Source: Runella defluvii
GTDB taxonomy: Bacteria; Bacteroidota; Bacteroidia; Cytophagales; Spirosomataceae
Assembly: GCF_014195535.1 (NCBI RefSeq)
Contig: NZ_JACIBY010000002.1
Location: 62,001-126,000, forward strand
Length of the DNA stretch: 64,000 nt
Reading direction: 5' to 3'
Part shown: positions 8,585-17,012 of the stretch, piece after piece
Layout: each line of letters opens with the position of its first letter
How positions within the stretch are numbered: the first letter of the stretch is position 1
Position numbers and translations under genes: made by a program
Notes under the pieces: model-generated
Told to the model about the DNA's origin: nothing
The model's database searches: none
The model's input: the letters and a program-made list of their open reading frames with translations, nothing else

Positions 8585-9121
8585 TCAAAATACTAAACTC
8601 TCCAGCTCTTTCTGTTGACGCAAATGGTGGCGACTGTGCATCTCTAGGTTATGAAACCACTCGTGGGCATTGAGCCACGCAAAAACAGGATGGTAGCACT
8701 TGTACTCTCCCGCATCGTTGGCGACGGGTTCAATCAACGCTTTGGCATCGCTCAAGACTTTCTTCAATTGCTCGCGGTATTCGTCTTGGGTTTTTGGGAT
8801 AAGTTCTATTTTTCCAAGGCTCTCAGGCACTTTTACTTTGATGGGCGGAAAACCATTGTGTTTGAAAATATTATCGCCGTAAGCATTATGTTCACCCCCA
8901 AGTTGTCCTTTGCGTTGTTCCAAACACCGAACAGTATTGGCCAAAAAAGAAAAATTAGCCGTCATCAGTACGTGTTCATACATCTGTCCAAGCGACCAAA
9001 CATCTTCGGCGGGTTTGTGTAAAAATTGTTCGTTGGTATATTTATCAAGCGAAGCAATGTAACGGTTGATGGTAGTTTCTAATGACGAATAAATTTCCGA
9101 GGGCGTTTGTTGACTTGTCAT
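8585..9121 (-). CDS. DinB family protein
   Basis: 178 residues. Four-helix-bundle DinB/YfiT-like fold with the three metal-binding histidines: H in LGQMYEHVL and the pair in EWFHNLEMHSRHHL. Members are thiol- or glutathione-analogue transferases or of unknown function; no substrate can be read from the sequence. A second, only distantly similar DinB-type gene lies at 15365. It follows the membrane protein gene at 9127 by 5 bp on the same strand. Confidence 0.8.
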   Translation of the reverse strand: MTSQQTPSEIYSSLETTINRYIASLDKYTNEQFLHKPAEDVWSLGQMYEHVLMTANFSFLANTVRCLEQRKGQLGGEHNAYGDNIFKHNGFPPIKVKVPESLGKIELIPKTQDEYREQLKKVLSDAKALIEPVANDAGEYKCYHPVFAWLNAHEWFHNLEMHSRHHLRQQKELESLVF

Positions 9122-9126
9122 AATTG

Positions 9127-9672
9127 TTAAGCATTAGGAATACGTATTTTTTTGAAAAGGCCGTACAGAACTGCAAATACTACTGGAACCAGCGATAACC
9201 ACTTCAACAATTTGGCTATTTCACACAATACCGCCACTATCATCGACTGCTCAGGATAACGGTATAACAAGATGACAATAAACACATTTTCTATAAAATC
9301 GAACAGCATTGTGAGAAAAGGAAGCAAATTGACATACCGAAAAGGAGTATATGGCTTATTTCGAAACAATAGCGTGAGAATAACTGCGAATAAAAAAGTA
9401 TAAACAATCGGATAAATGACATCCATCGTCATTTCCCCTTGTGCGTAATAGGCGCGCCCCTGCTCCCCATACGCAGCCACCATTTCTAGGGTTTTGGAAG
9501 GATTTAAACCAAAAGTAAGGTCAATAGGTCCGATGGGTTTCCCTGCAAACTGATTGATGTTGGCTTCGGCGTTTTTTAAAATATACCCAGGGAATACAAC
9601 ATACGCCGCCAAAAGCACAAAAAAGGTTTTAAGATTGGCAATTCTGTTTAAAAACTGGTGAAGAGTTTCCAT
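9127..9672 (-). CDS. Unknown four-helix membrane protein
   Basis: 181 residues from the ATG at 9672; the frame is open for 12 more codons but that ATG gives the expected short cytoplasmic start (METLHQFLN). Four hydrophobic stretches at roughly 14-34, 88-108, 120-140 and 150-172. No known family recognised. It sits 5 bp upstream of the DinB gene, so the two are probably cotranscribed. Confidence 0.6.
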   Translation of the reverse strand: METLHQFLNRIANLKTFFVLLAAYVVFPGYILKNAEANINQFAGKPIGPIDLTFGLNPSKTLEMVAAYGEQGRAYYAQGEMTMDVIYPIVYTFLFAVILTLLFRNKPYTPFRYVNLLPFLTMLFDFIENVFIVILLYRYPEQSMIVAVLCEIAKLLKWLSLVPVVFAVLYGLFKKIRIPNA

Positions 9673-9868
9673 AATGATAAAGGGGTTTAGGAATAGACAT
9701 CGTATCAAAGATAATGATTATTTGTACAGAAGTAGTATCTCACAAATGCCAAAAGACGCCAAAAATTAGGCTTATTGGCCTTTTTTTACCAATTTAGCAA
9801 CGGCTGCCCACTCCCCTTTTCATCGTTGTATCGACAATAATGAAAGGAATTTCCTAAACCTAATTGAA

Positions 9869-11215
9869 ATGCAATCAACAGACACCCAATCCAAAGACAA
9901 TCAGCTGCTTAAAATTCTTGGCGTAGGCTTCGGCATTGCCGTCACCATTGGTGGAACCATCGGCACAGGAATTTTGCGAAAACCAGGCCCCATTGCCCAA
10001 GCCCTTGGCGACCCGTGGCTCATCATGGGGGTGTGGATACTGGTAAGTGTTTATGCGCTTTTGGGAGTCTTATGTACCATTGAGTTAGGAGTGACTTTCC
10101 CAAAAGCAGGGGCTTGGTACGTATATGCGCGGCGGGCTTTTGGAGGATACGCAGGATTTGTGGTGGGGTTCAACAGTTGGCTGGGCACCTCGGCGGCTAC
10201 GGCCTTTGGGGCATTTACCATGAGCGAATACATCGCTTTACTTCTCCCCTCCACGGCGGGTTATGAAAGCTACATGGCCACGGCCATTCTCATTGGGTTG
10301 GGTTTATTGCACTGGGTGGGGCTACGCACCGCCAGCCGTGCCCAAGAAATCATGAGTGTGGCCAAAGCCGTTGGGTTATTTGGCTTTGTGGTGATTTGTT
10401 TTGTGTACGGCAACGATGTTTCTACCGACCAAGTCGTCGAAACTACCACCAATGCCGTCGCCAAAGGTTCGATGATTGGGTCGTTGATTTTTGCTTTACA
10501 GGCTATTTTTTACACGTTCGACGGCTGGCACACGGCGGCCTATTTTGCCGAAGAGGACGCCGACCCTGCGCGTAACTTACCCAAGTCGATGATTGGAGGG
10601 CTGTTGCTCATTGTCGTGATTTATTTATTGGTCAACGCGGCCATTTTATACATTTTACCCATGCCTGCCCTCCAACAATCCAAACTCGCCGCTGCCGACG
10701 CCATTACGCTCATTTTTGGGGAACAATCGGGCAAAATAGTGACCTTTTTCTTGATGATTTCGATTTTGGGGATTGTCAATGCGCAAGTGATGTTTAACCC
10801 TCGCGTGTTGTATTCGATGAGTCGCGATGGGTTGTTTATTCGCCAAGGAACACGGGTCAATGCAGGAGGTACGCCCAGCATTGCCATGCCGCTGTCGGTC
10901 GCGATGGCCATTGTGTTTATTTTGAGCGGAAAAGAAGCCAGTGGCAAACTCTCCGACATTGCTACGTTTTTCTTCGTAATTGGCTATACTTCGGGCTTTG
11001 CGTCGCTGTTGTACCTTCGCAAATCCGAACCCAACGTCCCTCGTCCTTGGAAAGTCCCTGGCTTCCCCGTCGTGCCGTGGATTGTGCTCGTTGCTTCGGT
11101 GGCATTTCTAGTTGGGGCAGGTTTCCAAGACCCTGGCAGCAGTGTATATGCCGTGGTTTTCTTGGTTTTGAGCTACCCGTTGTATTTGGGAGTGAGGCGG
11201 TTGAATGAGAAGTAA
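9869..11215 (+). CDS. APC family amino-acid permease
   Basis: 448 residues with about twelve membrane spans. The N-terminal substrate-binding signature GGTIGTGILRKPG and the long Gly-rich early helices are typical of APC-superfamily (LAT-like) amino-acid exchangers or permeases. The substrate cannot be told. Stand-alone gene, 160 bp from the divergent membrane protein. The C-terminal part (RPWKVPGFPVVPWIVL) matches the conserved loop before the last helices. Confidence 0.88.
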   Translation: MQSTDTQSKDNQLLKILGVGFGIAVTIGGTIGTGILRKPGPIAQALGDPWLIMGVWILVSVYALLGVLCTIELGVTFPKAGAWYVYARRAFGGYAGFVVGFNSWLGTSAATAFGAFTMSEYIALLLPSTAGYESYMATAILIGLGLLHWVGLRTASRAQEIMSVAKAVGLFGFVVICFVYGNDVSTDQVVETTTNAVAKGSMIGSLIFALQAIFYTFDGWHTAAYFAEEDADPARNLPKSMIGGLLLIVVIYLLVNAAILYILPMPALQQSKLAAADAITLIFGEQSGKIVTFFLMISILGIVNAQVMFNPRVLYSMSRDGLFIRQGTRVNAGGTPSIAMPLSVAMAIVFILSGKEASGKLSDIATFFFVIGYTSGFASLLYLRKSEPNVPRPWKVPGFPVVPWIVLVASVAFLVGAGFQDPGSSVYAVVFLVLSYPLYLGVRRLNEK

Positions 11216-11271
11216 AAAGCCTTCAAGATTTTATCTATATTTTCAAAATCGAGTTCGAAACCATTACTTCC

Positions 11272-11745
11272 ATGACTCCGCTTAATGCTAATCGAGCCTT
11301 CATTGACGACCGAAAATTGATGGATTATTGTTTATCAGAATCGCATCCCATTGGCAAACACAAAGCTAAGGTATTTAAGTCAGCACTTGGGTTCTCAATT
11401 GAGCATTTTCAACAATTGAAAAACGCTATTTTGCAATCTATTTTAAAAAATGAAGCTAATTTCACGGAATCAAACCAGTATGGCGACTTATACGTTGTGG
11501 ATATTGAGGTAGAAAATCCACCAAAAAAAGACATGGAAACCCTTGAATTATTAGATGTGGTGGTATTGACGGAAGCATTGCCCCACACCAATCTCCGTAA
11601 AGGAGAGTTAGGAACTATTGTAGAGGTATTAGACAAAGATGTTTTTTTAGTCGAATTCGCTGATACCAAAGGCGTTACTTACGCCCTGCCTACCCTCGCC
11701 GCCCATCAACTGATGAAGGTCTATTTTGAGCCTGCGGGGGTTTAG
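11272..11745 (+). CDS. Fusion of truncated DUF6883 with DUF4926
   Basis: 157 residues. Residues about 8-85 resemble DUF6883 (KLMDYCLSESHPIGKHKAKVF, then a stop short of the usual closing strands), and residues 88-157 are a complete DUF4926 (LELLDVVVLTEALP, KGELGTIVEVL). The junction falls at an in-frame ATG (11533) where a separate DUF4926 gene would begin. From memory the two domains occur as neighbouring small genes, so a deletion that joined them is likely. Such pairs resemble toxin-antitoxin or polymorphic-toxin accessory genes, but function is unproven. GC is lower than in the neighbouring permease gene. Confidence 0.65.
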   Translation: MTPLNANRAFIDDRKLMDYCLSESHPIGKHKAKVFKSALGFSIEHFQQLKNAILQSILKNEANFTESNQYGDLYVVDIEVENPPKKDMETLELLDVVVLTEALPHTNLRKGELGTIVEVLDKDVFLVEFADTKGVTYALPTLAAHQLMKVYFEPAGV

Positions 11746-11850
11746 GGGGGCTGCTAACTACCTTTGATAGATTGACAATACCCCTTCCCACAAAATCGTT
11801 TTCGTAGATGAAGATAAGAACCGTTGTAAATTTGTAAAAACATTCTCATC

Positions 11851-11973
11851 ATGGAAACTAAAAAAAATTCAACAAAAGCCGATAAGCATGAAAAAGCTTT
11901 ACAAGTTTCACGACGATTGGCTGAGCGCTACCGAGAAACCAACAAGATTCTTGAGGCTGTTCCACCTACCTAA
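11851..11973 (+). CDS. Small hypothetical protein (40 aa)
   Basis: ATG at 11851, stop at 11971-11973. Highly charged, Lys/Glu-rich, one predicted helix (KHEKALQVSRRLAERYRETN). A coding role is suggested by the even codon pattern and the position between two accessory genes. It resembles the short helical partners found in TA loci, though no family was recognised. Followed after 37 bp by another short ORF. Confidence 0.4.
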   Translation: METKKNSTKADKHEKALQVSRRLAERYRETNKILEAVPPT

Positions 11974-12010
11974 CCATAAAAAATCTGCCTCGTAATGCTT
12001 TTTAATCATT

Positions 12011-12145
12011 ATGATTTCGCTTATTGATCCGCTTCTGGATGTAACCTACTTTAATTCTCTGATTATCAAAAAGGATAACCCTTATAAAGAAGCTATTACC
12101 ACTGCATTTCAGGATTTAATGGGAGACTTTGATGAAAATAAGTAA
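12011..12145 (+). CDS. Small hypothetical protein (44 aa)
   Basis: ATG at 12011, stop 12143-12145. Sequence opens MISLIDPLLDVTYFNSL and ends acidic (GDFDENK). Same strand and close to the 40-residue ORF, possibly a two-gene unit. Unrecognised; it could be a gene remnant. It ends 18 bp before the convergent GH20 gene. Confidence 0.35.
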   Translation: MISLIDPLLDVTYFNSLIIKKDNPYKEAITTAFQDLMGDFDENK

Positions 12146-12162
12146 AAAATCATTTTCCCCTC

Positions 12163-14733
12163 CTACGGATTCACCTCTACCGTGCGGCTTGAGCGACCAT
12201 TGGACGTAAACACCTTCATTTTAATCGTTTTGCTTACGGGTAAAGGCTGGCTATACACCGCACTGGTTGCTGTAGGCTCGGAGCCATCGGTGGTGTATCG
12301 AATCGTCAGTCCAGGGAGTTGCACGTTGGCTTTTACTTGGTTGTTTTCAACCACAGCCCCTGCCGTTGGCACCCGATACGCATACCCGCCCGCGCGAAAA
12401 TCCAAACGAGGAAGCTCGCGTTTGCCGAGTTGATTGGCAAACACTGACCACGCTTTTTGATAGGCTTTATCGTCGTTTTTCTCCGCCCACGTTGGCGACA
12501 ATGCCCACGCCCGTTCGGCCATTCCAAGTAATTTTGGCAACATCATGTACTCCATCCGTTCGGGCGAATTGACTGTCTCGCTCCACAGCAATCCTTGAAT
12601 CCCTACAATATTTTGTTTCCCGTAATCCGTCAAGCGTTCCTTCCCATTGAAAATCGAGCGGTCGAGCGGATTGCCCAAGCGGTCTTCTTTTGAATTTTTG
12701 AAATAATCGTACGGAATAAACGAAAAGGGCTTGTCAACGTCGGTGTACGCGCCCCAATAATACCCAGGCTCGTCAAACGACTTGTAATAGGCCATGTCAA
12801 AATACTGGTGCGTAACGCACGAAAGCACCACTTTGTAGCCCGCATTGGCAAGGCGATAGGCCAAGTCTTCGGCTCCCCAGCCCAACACATTATTCCACAC
12901 ATCCACTTGTACCCCTTTTCCCACAAAATCAGGATTGGGTATGACGTGATTTTTACCGTCGAGCATGGTTTTGCGCATCGCTACTTCTTCCCAACCATAG
13001 ACATAAAGACCACGTTTTTGGGCAATGTCTATTACTTTTCCGTAAAAATAATACCAAAGGTCGTCGGTTGACTGAATACTCGGATTGTCACGACGCAACT
13101 GCTGCACCGCAGGCGATTGCGTCCATACGCCTCCTGGTACCTCATCGCCGCCGTAGTGAATGGTTTCGAGAGGCGCGTTGGCATCACGATACATCGCCAC
13201 GATTTCGTCGGTTACTTTTTCCAAAAAGCGGTAGGTTGACGGCATGGCCACGTTCATCACGTTATCGTTCCACGACTGTACCGAACGATACACTGAGCGG
13301 TCGGCGGGGTCGTGCAGAAGGTATTTTTCAGCTTCTTCTTTTTGCCCTTGAGCCATTTTTTGGGAGTAGCGGGCTTTCATCGCCACCACAGCCGCCCGGG
13401 CGTGCCCAGGGGCTTCGATTTCGGGAATGACTTTGATGTGACGCGCGGTGGCATAACGCAGCAATTCCAAGAAATCTTGGCGACTGTAATAGCCCGTACC
13501 TGCGTTCTGTGAAGCATCAGGGCCTGAACCAAAAGATGGTTGAAGCAATTTGAGGGGGTCGGTTCCGTGGCCGCGCACGGCGCCAATTTGCGTCAATTCG
13601 GGTAACGATGGAATCTCCAAACGCCAACCTTCGTCGTCCGAAAAATGCAAGTGTAGCACGTTGAGTTTGTAGGAAGACATCAAGTCGAGCAACTTCATTA
13701 CTTGCGCTTTTGAGTGAAAATTCCGAGCGACGTCGAGCATAATCGCACGGTGCCCAAAACGCGGCTGGTCACTGATTTCTACGCCTGTGACCGACAACCT
13801 TGACTGCGTTTTTCCCCAAGCCGACGGTGGCAATAACGCCAACAACGACTGTATTCCGTAAAAAGCCCCCGCTCGGTCGCCCGCCGTAATTTCGATTCCA
13901 CTCGGGTTAACCATCAAACGGTACGCTTCGTTAGGCATGGTTTCTTGTTTAAGTACAATTCCAGTGGTTTGTTTTTCGGTAGAAAACGCCAAAGGCGAAC
14001 CTAGCATCGACGCAAGTTGGCTACCCAAATAACTCGCCTCATCGCGAAATGCCTCAGGCACAGACAAAACGGTTTGAGGAGTAATGACATACGACCCACC
14101 TCGTTCGCGGTATTGTTGTGGACTAGGGAGAATTTTAGGCAATTCTTTTTCGGCAATTTCCTCCGTCGCTTTGTTTTGATTAAAAATCATTTCGGGCGTA
14201 ATCAACCCCAATTTATCTCCCGCAAAACGCTGGTATTGACGCGGTTGGGTAGAAGGCTTTATGGTATAATCGGTTAGCGGATAGCCGCGTTCGGGCTGTT
14301 GTTCCCACACCCAATACAAGCCCGCGGGGGCGTCGGTAAAATTGACTACCCAAGCCGAAGAAATAAACGAAATTGTGGTGGAAGCACCCGCTTTTAGCCC
14401 CTGAAACGCCGCCGTAGGCATCAATTGAAACAAATCACCATTGACATGCCGAATGGTAAAATCGGGAGAAACCGTCGTATCTATCGTACGAACGTTATTA
14501 AAAAACAAACTCCATCCTGACTTGGGAAGCGCTTTTTTAGACGTATTTGTAAAAGTAAACGAAGTCAACGAAGCCGTTTTACCTTTGTGGTTGTTTTCCA
14601 CAATTTCCCAGCTAATTTTCAACGACGGAGCGGCCAACTGCGCTTTCAGCGAGGCCGAGCCAAACAGCAAAAGAAAACAGAATAAACGCGCAGCGCTACG
14701 GCAAAATAGAAATGAGTTGGTTGTCGGGCCCAT
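12163..14733 (-). CDS. Secreted beta-N-acetylhexosaminidase (GH20)
   Basis: 856 residues from the ATG at 14733, which starts a signal peptide ending near SLKAQ (about residue 32); a longer frame has no better start. Order of domains: CHB_HEX carbohydrate-binding domain (about 37-150), GH20b N-terminal alpha/beta domain (about 190-330), GH20 TIM barrel (about 335-740) with the catalytic D530-E531 pair in HYGGDEVPGG, and a C-terminal CHB_HEX_C-type beta domain (YTTDGSEP). It removes terminal GlcNAc/GalNAc from chitin fragments, glycans or muropeptides by substrate-assisted catalysis, in the periplasm or outside. Monocistronic. Confidence 0.93.
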   Translation of the reverse strand: MGPTTNSFLFCRSAARLFCFLLLFGSASLKAQLAAPSLKISWEIVENNHKGKTASLTSFTFTNTSKKALPKSGWSLFFNNVRTIDTTVSPDFTIRHVNGDLFQLMPTAAFQGLKAGASTTISFISSAWVVNFTDAPAGLYWVWEQQPERGYPLTDYTIKPSTQPRQYQRFAGDKLGLITPEMIFNQNKATEEIAEKELPKILPSPQQYRERGGSYVITPQTVLSVPEAFRDEASYLGSQLASMLGSPLAFSTEKQTTGIVLKQETMPNEAYRLMVNPSGIEITAGDRAGAFYGIQSLLALLPPSAWGKTQSRLSVTGVEISDQPRFGHRAIMLDVARNFHSKAQVMKLLDLMSSYKLNVLHLHFSDDEGWRLEIPSLPELTQIGAVRGHGTDPLKLLQPSFGSGPDASQNAGTGYYSRQDFLELLRYATARHIKVIPEIEAPGHARAAVVAMKARYSQKMAQGQKEEAEKYLLHDPADRSVYRSVQSWNDNVMNVAMPSTYRFLEKVTDEIVAMYRDANAPLETIHYGGDEVPGGVWTQSPAVQQLRRDNPSIQSTDDLWYYFYGKVIDIAQKRGLYVYGWEEVAMRKTMLDGKNHVIPNPDFVGKGVQVDVWNNVLGWGAEDLAYRLANAGYKVVLSCVTHQYFDMAYYKSFDEPGYYWGAYTDVDKPFSFIPYDYFKNSKEDRLGNPLDRSIFNGKERLTDYGKQNIVGIQGLLWSETVNSPERMEYMMLPKLLGMAERAWALSPTWAEKNDDKAYQKAWSVFANQLGKRELPRLDFRAGGYAYRVPTAGAVVENNQVKANVQLPGLTIRYTTDGSEPTATSAVYSQPLPVSKTIKMKVFTSNGRSSRTVEVNP

Positions 14734-14835
14734 TATAAAATAGGTTGAAGAAGTGGTTAGGAACAGAAAAATGAGTTGCAAAAATACAAGAACATTCCAA
14801 TCCATGTACTTTTATAAAAATTACGTTTGAAACCT

Positions 14836-15291
14836 ATGCCACAATTTTCTACGCCGCTCGTCATTGAAATGGCCGCAGTCACCGATTACGTCGAAATCAC
14901 CGAGTTGTGGGAAGCTTCGGTACGCGCCACCCATCATTTTTTACCCGAATCTGACATTCTCTACTTCAAACCCCTCATTCTCAACGAATACCTCAAAGCC
15001 GTCCATTTAGAATGTATTCGGAGTACCGACGGTGCTATTATGGGTTTTATGGGTGTCCACGGCGATGGACTTGAAATGCTTTTTATTCACCCCGATGCTC
15101 GCGGACAAGGATTGGGGTCGTTTTTTGTTCAACACGCCATCCATGAACTAGGCGTAACACGGGTCGATGTCAATGAGCAAAACCCCCAAGCCGTAGGTTT
15201 TTACCAGAAAATGGGTTTCCAAATCATTAACCGCTCCGAAACCGATGGCTTGGGCAAACCCTATCCAATTCTTCACCTAAAGCTATCTTGA
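14836..15291 (+). CDS. GNAT family N-acetyltransferase
   Basis: 151 residues from the ATG at 14836 (a TTG three codons earlier is less likely). The acetyl-CoA loop is HPDARGQGLGSFFV and the closing part is VGFYQKMGFQI, both standard GNAT motifs A and B. Resembles small YjaB/YafP-type acetyltransferases; acceptor unknown. It is divergent from the GH20 gene with about 100 bp shared upstream. Confidence 0.85.
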   Translation: MPQFSTPLVIEMAAVTDYVEITELWEASVRATHHFLPESDILYFKPLILNEYLKAVHLECIRSTDGAIMGFMGVHGDGLEMLFIHPDARGQGLGSFFVQHAIHELGVTRVDVNEQNPQAVGFYQKMGFQIINRSETDGLGKPYPILHLKLS

Positions 15292-15292
15292 A

Positions 15293-15400
15293 AGTGTCGA
15301 ATGTCGAGTGCAAAATGTCGAACATTTACATATTGGGGGCATTTGTTTCTGAATCATCCTATTTTTATAAATCGACATTCTGCACTTTGCCTTCGACATT
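15293..15400. repeat. Imperfect inverted repeat built from TCGACATTC motifs
   Basis: Between the convergent GNAT and DinB genes. GTGTCGAATGTCGAG and AATGTCGAA on the left (15296-15330) are answered on the right by ATCGACATTCTGCAC and TTCGACATTC (15371-15400). The right half codes for the last residues of the DinB protein. Related strings lie at 20179-20210 and 20756-20786. Confidence 0.5.
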
Positions 15401-15934
15401 CCTACCCACCACCGCCACCGTCACGAGTAGTTGGCCGACGTGCCGTTGGGTGTGCTCGGCAGCGTGAAAAAGAAGTCCCAATACCGTAGAAGGAATTTGA
15501 GCACGCCCCACGCCACGACCCTCCAACAATGTAGAAGTATCGGTAGCGCTCAGTTGGGCAAGGGCTTTGTCGATTTGCTGGCTAAAATGCTGAAACAGTT
15601 CCTCAAACGACGCTTGACCAGCCTGCGGCTTTCCTTCATTGGCCAGCCATTCGAGTTGCGATGGACTGAGCATTTCGCCTTTCGCGTACGTAAAAAGACG
15701 GTCTAATACCCCCGTAAGATGCTGTAAATGAAAGCCTACCGAGGCTACCCCAACGGGTCGTTCCCATAGTTTTTCGTTGGGAAACCCTCCAGCTATTTTT
15801 TCCACCTCTTCGCGGGCTTGTAAAAGTGCATGAGCCACGGGTTGTAATAAAGCGGGAATTTCGGGGAGTGGGCCACGTAGCCACACTTCGAGGGTGGATG
15901 CAGGTTTCATCGCAGATTGATTGAATTGAAACAT
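15365..15934 (-). CDS. DinB family protein
   Basis: 189 residues from the ATG at 15934; another ATG 8 codons in is also possible. DinB-like four-helix bundle with metal-ligand histidines in GFHLQHLTGVLDR and FHAAEHTQRHVGQL. Function of this branch unknown. Its last dozen codons (GRNVEGKVQNVDL) lie inside a dispersed intergenic repeat, so the natural C-terminus may have been replaced by repeat sequence. Confidence 0.78.
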   Translation of the reverse strand: MFQFNQSAMKPASTLEVWLRGPLPEIPALLQPVAHALLQAREEVEKIAGGFPNEKLWERPVGVASVGFHLQHLTGVLDRLFTYAKGEMLSPSQLEWLANEGKPQAGQASFEELFQHFSQQIDKALAQLSATDTSTLLEGRGVGRAQIPSTVLGLLFHAAEHTQRHVGQLLVTVAVVGRNVEGKVQNVDL

Positions 15935-15967
15935 CAAATTAAGCGCAAAGAACTTTCTGATACAACC

Positions 15968-15993
15968 TATTTGTTATATCTTCACAACAAATA
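15968..15993 (+). promoter_or_regulatory. Inverted repeat before the toxin-antitoxin operon, likely autoregulatory operator
   Basis: Perfect 8-bp arms TATTTGTT (15968-15975) and AACAAATA (15986-15993) with a 10-nt spacer, ending 9 bp before the antitoxin ATG. Half-sites one to two helical turns apart suit a dimeric Xre-type antitoxin that represses its own promoter. The role is inferred. Confidence 0.5.
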
Positions 15994-16002
15994 TGTTGCA
16001 TA

Positions 16003-16503
16003 ATGGCACACAAAATCAGTAATACTTTGCCATTTAACACTCAAAGAAGTGTAAAAAAGGCATCCGAAGCAGCAACAACTCACCAAAAATGGGTGATTGA
16101 ATCAGAAGGCAAAAAATATACTTGGAGTAACAAGATGGAACGAGTAGGAATCATCCGACGTGGGATTCCGTACGATAGCATTGAACTCATCAGCAAACGC
16201 TTAAATCGCCCCGTAAAGGCCGTGCTCTCCATTGTGGGAATGCCGCAAACCACCTACAACAAGAAAAAAAGCGAACATTCGTTGCTCGACACTCGCGACA
16301 GTGAATTAATCGTCCTCATCACTGAGCTGATTGATTTTGGACTGGAAGTATTTAACAATGAGGAAGATAAATTTCAGCGTTGGTTAAAAAAACCTAACCT
16401 ATCTCTTGGTGGACACACCCCCGAAAGTTTATTAGATACTGTTACAGGAATTGATGAAGTAACTTTTTGCCTCAACCGAATTGAGTTTGGAAATTTTGCC
16501 TAA
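16003..16503 (+). CDS. Xre/MbcA/ParS-type antitoxin
   Basis: 166 residues. N-terminal Xre-like helix-turn-helix region (about 45-95, IIRRGIPYDSIELISKRLNRPVKAVLSIVG) and a C-terminal DUF2384 toxin-binding domain (about 105-166, ending PESLLDTVTGIDEVTFCLNRIEFG). Antitoxins of this class bind the RES toxin active site and repress the operon. Its stop overlaps the toxin ATG by one base (TAATG at 16501-16505), the usual coupling for this pair. Confidence 0.87.
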   Translation: MAHKISNTLPFNTQRSVKKASEAATTHQKWVIESEGKKYTWSNKMERVGIIRRGIPYDSIELISKRLNRPVKAVLSIVGMPQTTYNKKKSEHSLLDTRDSELIVLITELIDFGLEVFNNEEDKFQRWLKKPNLSLGGHTPESLLDTVTGIDEVTFCLNRIEFGNFA

Positions 16504-16988
16504 TGAAAGTTTATAGGATTGAACGAGAAAAATACTTAAAAACCACTTTGTTAGGTATAGGTGCTTCCATGACCAAAGGCTACCGATGGAATAGTTTGCA
16601 TACCCGATTGGTATATACTGCCGAAAGTCGTGCCTTGGCGACCTTGGAAGTTTCCGTTCACCTCGATTTGAGCGAGGACTTGCCACTAGATAGATATTAC
16701 GTCGAAATTGACATTCCCGACGACCTACCTATTTTGGAAGTAATCCTCAACGACTTACCCGACGACTGGAACGCAAAGCCCCCTACCCTCACGACCCAAA
16801 CAATTGGCGACGATTTTGTATTCGACAGCGAAGCGGCAGTGCTCAAAGTTCCAAGTAGTATTGTCCCGCAAGAATTTAACTATCTCATCAACCCCCACCA
16901 CCCAGATACGCAACGAATCAGCGTAACCAACACAACTCCAATGGTTTTTGATTCGCGATTTCAGTGGAAGGGGGAGATTCAGAAATAG
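16503..16988 (+). CDS. RES-domain toxin (MbcT/ParT-like NAD+ phosphorylase or ADP-ribosyltransferase)
   Basis: 161 residues, standard length of RES toxins. Conserved residues visible: R28-W29-N30 and H33 at the start of the pocket, Y38-T-A-E41-S42, E49 (LATLEV), and the later V-P-S-S-I-V-P segment (about 115-121) followed by YLINPHHPD. The family depletes NAD+ by phosphorolysis (MbcT) or modifies PRPP synthetase (ParT); which applies here cannot be told. Paired with the upstream antitoxin; looks intact and functional. Confidence 0.87.
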   Translation: MKVYRIEREKYLKTTLLGIGASMTKGYRWNSLHTRLVYTAESRALATLEVSVHLDLSEDLPLDRYYVEIDIPDDLPILEVILNDLPDDWNAKPPTLTTQTIGDDFVFDSEAAVLKVPSSIVPQEFNYLINPHHPDTQRISVTNTTPMVFDSRFQWKGEIQK

Positions 16989-17012
16989 GGCAAAAATTTA
17001 AAAACCAAAACA

